Shown here piece after piece: positions 58,808 to 60,671 of a DNA stretch of 60,671 nucleotides. Under the pieces are notes generated by a model, which saw nothing but the letters and a program-made list of their open reading frames with translations, searched no databases and was not told the DNA's origin. Numbering within the stretch: position 1 is the first letter of the stretch; every line of letters starts with the position of its first letter. Source of the stretch: Candidatus Shapirobacteria bacterium. GTDB taxonomy: Bacteria; Patescibacteriota; Microgenomatia; VGLL01. The translations under genes and the position numbers were made by a program. The stretch is taken from contig VGLL01000001.1 in NCBI GenBank assembly GCA_016866735.1, positions 1-60,671 of the forward strand. Direction: 5' to 3'.

Positions 58808-59553
58808 TGAATAGTGGTTATGACAAGTTTGATTACCCGGAATATTGGGTAGGCAGAGAGTATGAAGACGGGGCGGAAAAAATTGCTTTAAGAAAACTTT
58901 TCTCTTTAATTCCCCAAAGAGAATCCCTTATTGACATCGGTGCCGGTTTTGGCCGACACGCGCCGGCCTATGCGCCATTATTCAGAAAATGCCTTTTAGT
59001 TGATCCTGCTAAAGAGCTTCTGGGGTTGGCAAAAAATGAGCTTTCGTCTTTTGGTAATTTGGAATATGTGGTTGGCGGGGGACAAAAAATTCCTGCCCCA
59101 AGCGAGTCGTTTTCCGCCGCTCTTTTAATTAGAGTCATCCATCATTTAGAAAAACCTGAAGAAACTTTTGCCGAAATTAAGCGAATTTTAAAACCCGGCG
59201 GTTATTTCGTTTTGGAATTTGCCAACAAACTTCATTTTTTGGCTCGAATAAGGGCGTATCTTCGCGGCAATTTCGATTTTGCAGAGGAGATTGGCCCGAT
59301 TGAGCAGCGAAGCCGGGATGAAGATATTCACTTCTTAAACTATCACCCCCTGATGATTAAAAATTTGCTTGGCCAATCAGGGTTTAGCGTTGTTAAAACT
59401 CTCTCCGTTTCCAATTTTCGCTTTTCCCTGTTAAAGAAAGCAATTCCTTTAGGCGCGCTGCTTCATTTAGAAAAGACTTTTCAGAAGCCACTGGCGCGAA
59501 ACTATTTTGGCCCGAGCATCTTCTTTTTAGCCCATAAAAAAATCCCAGAGTAG
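58807..59553 (+). CDS. SAM-dependent methyltransferase (type 11)
   Basis: 248 residues from ATG 58807; a longer frame from 58765 would overlap the previous gene more and is less likely. SLIDIGAGFGRHAPAY is the SAM-binding motif I, LLVDPAKELL motif II, and IRVIHHLEKPEETFAEIKRILKPGGYFVLEFANK motif III/post I. Substrate unknown. Confidence 0.88.
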   Translation: MNSGYDKFDYPEYWVGREYEDGAEKIALRKLFSLIPQRESLIDIGAGFGRHAPAYAPLFRKCLLVDPAKELLGLAKNELSSFGNLEYVVGGGQKIPAPSESFSAALLIRVIHHLEKPEETFAEIKRILKPGGYFVLEFANKLHFLARIRAYLRGNFDFAEEIGPIEQRSRDEDIHFLNYHPLMIKNLLGQSGFSVVKTLSVSNFRFSLLKKAIPLGALLHLEKTFQKPLARNYFGPSIFFLAHKKIPE

Positions 59554-59634
59554 GCCTTTTACGGCAACCCCAGGATCTAGTCGGTATTATAACACAGTCT
59601 TATAGTCTTGTCAAGTCCCGCGTTATGGGTTGGC

Positions 59635-59663
59635 TTGAATCTTTGTTTGGCTCTTGTTATACT
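59635..59663 (+). promoter_or_regulatory. promoter for tRNA-Leu
   Basis: TTGAAT (59635-59640), 17-base spacer, TATACT (59658-59663). Transcription would begin about 10 bases before the tRNA 5' end. Confidence 0.65.
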
Positions 59664-59679
59664 CATAACTAGTAAGCTT

Positions 59680-59761
59680 GCCAGGGTGGTGAAACTGGTA
59701 GACACGCTAGGTTTAGGACCTAGTGCCGTAAGGCTTGCAGGTCCGAGTCCTGTCCCTGGCA
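59680..59761 (+). tRNA. tRNA-Leu (anticodon UAG)
   Basis: Acceptor GCCAGGG/CCCTGGC, anticodon stem CTAGG/CCTAG with loop TTTAGGA (anticodon TAG), long variable arm TGCCGTAAGGCTT as expected of leucine class II tRNA, T loop GTCCGAGTC and discriminator A. CCA is not encoded. Confidence 0.93.
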
Positions 59762-59763
59762 CA

Positions 59764-60021
59764 GTGTATTTTCTCTATATTTTAAGAAGTCTTAAGGACG
59801 GAAAGCTGTATATTGGCGTTACGAATAACATAGATAAGCGCCTTAAGCAGCATAATAATGGAAACACAAAATCCACTAAATTTCGCAGACCATTTATTTT
59901 GCTGTATAAAGAGTCCTTCAGTACGAGGAGTGAGGCAATGAAAAGGGAGTGGCATTTTAAGAATACTGGGGAAGGAAATAAGTTAATGAGGGTGCTTATT
60001 GATGACGCAAAATTCGCTTAA
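59764..60021 (+). CDS. small GIY-YIG endonuclease-like protein
   Basis: 85 residues from GTG 59764, three bases past the tRNA-Leu end. VYFLYILRSLKDGKLYIGVTNNIDKRLKQHNNG is the GIY-YIG motif (YIL...YIG), with Arg and the His-Asn block, and KESFSTRSEAMKREWHFK the Glu-bearing part of the small UPF0213-type family. A longer frame through the tRNA is not a gene. It has no room for its own promoter and would be read from the tRNA transcript. Confidence 0.8.
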   Translation: MYFLYILRSLKDGKLYIGVTNNIDKRLKQHNNGNTKSTKFRRPFILLYKESFSTRSEAMKREWHFKNTGEGNKLMRVLIDDAKFA

Positions 60022-60030
60022 GGTGTAGAG

Positions 60031-60070
60031 GCCCTGAGAGGGTGCCTTCGGCCCTGAGAGGGTGCCTTCG
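60031..60070 (+). repeat. two tandem copies of a 20-base repeat
   Basis: The unit GCCCTGAGAGGGTGCCTTCG occurs at 60031-60050 and again at 60051-60070. Each unit contains a small palindrome CCCTGAGAGGG, so the pair can form hairpins. It lies just before the tRNA-like fragment. Confidence 0.85.
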
Positions 60071-60077
60071 GCGCATT

Positions 60078-60097
60078 CGAGTCCTCTCTGCGGCACA
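60078..60097 (+). pseudogene. degenerate copy of the tRNA-Leu 3' end
   Basis: The 20 bases 60078-60097 (CGAGTCC...GGCACA) match 59744-59763, the last bases of tRNA-Leu plus its border, at 16 positions. With the tRNA itself this brackets the GIY-YIG gene, like att-site copies. It may instead be a remnant of another tRNA. Confidence 0.5.
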
Positions 60098-60146
60098 ATC
60101 TACCTGAAGCAAAGGATTTATATTTAAATAAATCAATGAATTTGTT

Positions 60147-60560
60147 ATGATTAAATGTCAGAAGCAAATGATGGGAGATTCAAGCATAGCTAATTACTGG
60201 AAAAATAGCGCAACCGATGCCCTTGATACAGCTGATAAGCTTTTTGCGTCTAAAAAGTATCATCACTCTTTATTTTTTCTTCATTTAGCAGTAGAAAAAT
60301 TACTCAAAGCGATTTATGTTCAACGTAAAAACGAAGCGGCGCCCGTTGGTCATGATTTAATACGACTGGCCGAAAAGGCAAAAATTGCACTAGACGAAAA
60401 AATGATGCGCGAGTTGGCAGAGATTTCTACTTTTAATGTTGCTGCCCGATATGATGATTATAAATTTAAGTTCTATAAGAAGGCTACCTACGAATTTACT
60501 CTCAAGTGGCAGGAAATTGGCAAGCGCTTATTTAAACAATTTTCATTATTAAATCCATGA
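60147..60560 (+). CDS. HEPN-domain protein
   Basis: 137 residues from ATG 60147; a start at 60168 is possible. NYWKNSATDALDTADKLFASKKYHHSLFFLHLAVEKLLKAIYVQRK...VGHDLIRLAEKA resembles the all-helical HEPN family, often partnered with MNT nucleotidyltransferases. HEPN members of such pairs act as RNA-cleaving toxins or as their regulators. It overlaps the MNT gene by ATGA. The RX4-6H nuclease motif is not clear, so the toxin role is uncertain. Confidence 0.8.
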   Translation: MIKCQKQMMGDSSIANYWKNSATDALDTADKLFASKKYHHSLFFLHLAVEKLLKAIYVQRKNEAAPVGHDLIRLAEKAKIALDEKMMRELAEISTFNVAARYDDYKFKFYKKATYEFTLKWQEIGKRLFKQFSLLNP

Positions 60561-60671
60561 AAAACATTCATTTAAAGGCCCTACAATTTATACAACTTTT
60601 AAATAAGGCGGGCATACCAGTATCTAAGGCCTACTTGTTTGGTTCTTACGCCAGGGGAACGGCTGATGAAA
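60557..60671 (+). CDS. MNT-type nucleotidyltransferase, 5' part (cut by window end)
   Basis: The first 38 residues are visible, with AYLFGSYARGTADE, the GSYARG nucleotidyltransferase motif. The Asp pair lies beyond the window or at its edge. With HEPN it forms a typical two-gene module, in which MNT can inactivate HEPN by adding AMP in some members. Confidence 0.8.
   Translation, partial: MKNIHLKALQFIQLLNKAGIPVSKAYLFGSYARGTADE

Noticed and set aside
59535..59585. Terminator after the methyltransferase
   Set aside because: The best hairpin and T-run are on the minus strand, where no gene ends; on the plus strand the stem is weak.
59608..59763. Longer version of the GIY-YIG gene starting before tRNA-Leu
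   Set aside because: It would translate the whole tRNA. The domain begins at GTG 59764.
1..60671. CRISPR array
   Set aside because: No regular repeats with unique spacers were seen; the repeats present are tandem, palindromic or three dispersed copies.
1..60671. Insertion sequences with transposase, or an integrated phage
   Set aside because: No transposase, integrase, capsid or tail gene is visible. BRO-N, KTSC and DUF3800 alone are not enough for a prophage.

Overview
The window is about 60.7 kb of compact bacterial chromosome. Gene density, many 1-8 base overlaps, short versions of core proteins and in-frame palindromic inserts suggest a Candidate Phyla Radiation (Patescibacteria) genome; this is inference, since no rRNA gene is present. 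TGA is used as a stop (for example murE-like, mod), so the UGA-Gly code of Gracilibacteria/SR1 does not apply. Several promoters place the -10 box only 6-9 bases before the start codon, suggesting leaderless mRNAs, while other genes (lemA, htpX, the EF-Tu-domain-II protein) have strong Shine-Dalgarno sequences.

Layout. 1-15.3 kb: a large cell-wall and division cluster: a murE-like ligase (cut by the left edge), a GNAT-fold aminoacyl-transferase-like gene, a MurC/Mpl-like ligase, murA, ddl, a MurF-like ligase and a hydrolase on the minus strand, mraY, an NlpC/P60-like protein, a LysW-like zinc protein, a PLP enzyme with an ATP-grasp ligase where murD would be expected, ftsW, murG, a short ftsQ-like gene and ftsA. 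No murD or ftsZ is visible. 15.3-16.2 kb: tRNA-Gly(CCC), a LysM protein, and tRNA-Asp(GTC) lying inside the anticodon loop of a second, interrupted tRNA. 16.3-30.2 kb: housekeeping genes polX, lemA, htpX, gatCAB, an MFS transporter, dnaE, rplS, yraN, lgt, an EF-Tu-domain-II mini-protein, a metallopeptidase-like protein and a holA-like gene. 30.2-35.1 kb: lower glycolysis (PEP synthase/PPDK family, a short enolase, gpmI).

35.2-39.9 kb: a B12-type ribonucleotide reductase broken by one frameshift, a CYTH protein, a nucleoside-deoxyribosyltransferase-like protein, an rsmI gene with three frameshifts, and a DUF3800 protein. 40-45.9 kb: uvrB, a GNAT, uvrA and a 54-residue zinc-ribbon protein. 46-52.7 kb: a type III restriction-modification island. 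Between mod and res sit a membrane protein, a truncated BRO-N gene, a KTSC protein and a NYN nuclease, and the first bases of res occur three times. 52.8-59.6 kb: a small Cys-rich protein, a membrane transglutaminase-like protein, a uvrC lacking its HhH end, a small holin-like membrane protein, secG, an orphan membrane-anchored peptide-binding protein, a glucosaminidase-like protein and a methyltransferase. 59.6 kb to the end: tRNA-Leu(UAG), a GIY-YIG gene starting at the tRNA 3' end, a degenerate tRNA 3' fragment, and a HEPN/MNT pair cut by the right edge.

Together the first 15 kb covers much of peptidoglycan precursor synthesis and septum assembly, gatCAB supports indirect Asn/Gln-tRNA charging, and uvrA/uvrB/uvrC form a dispersed nucleotide-excision set. 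The most unusual features are the tRNA within a tRNA, the LysW/PLP/ATP-grasp trio in the cell-wall cluster, and the insertion-scarred type III R-M island.
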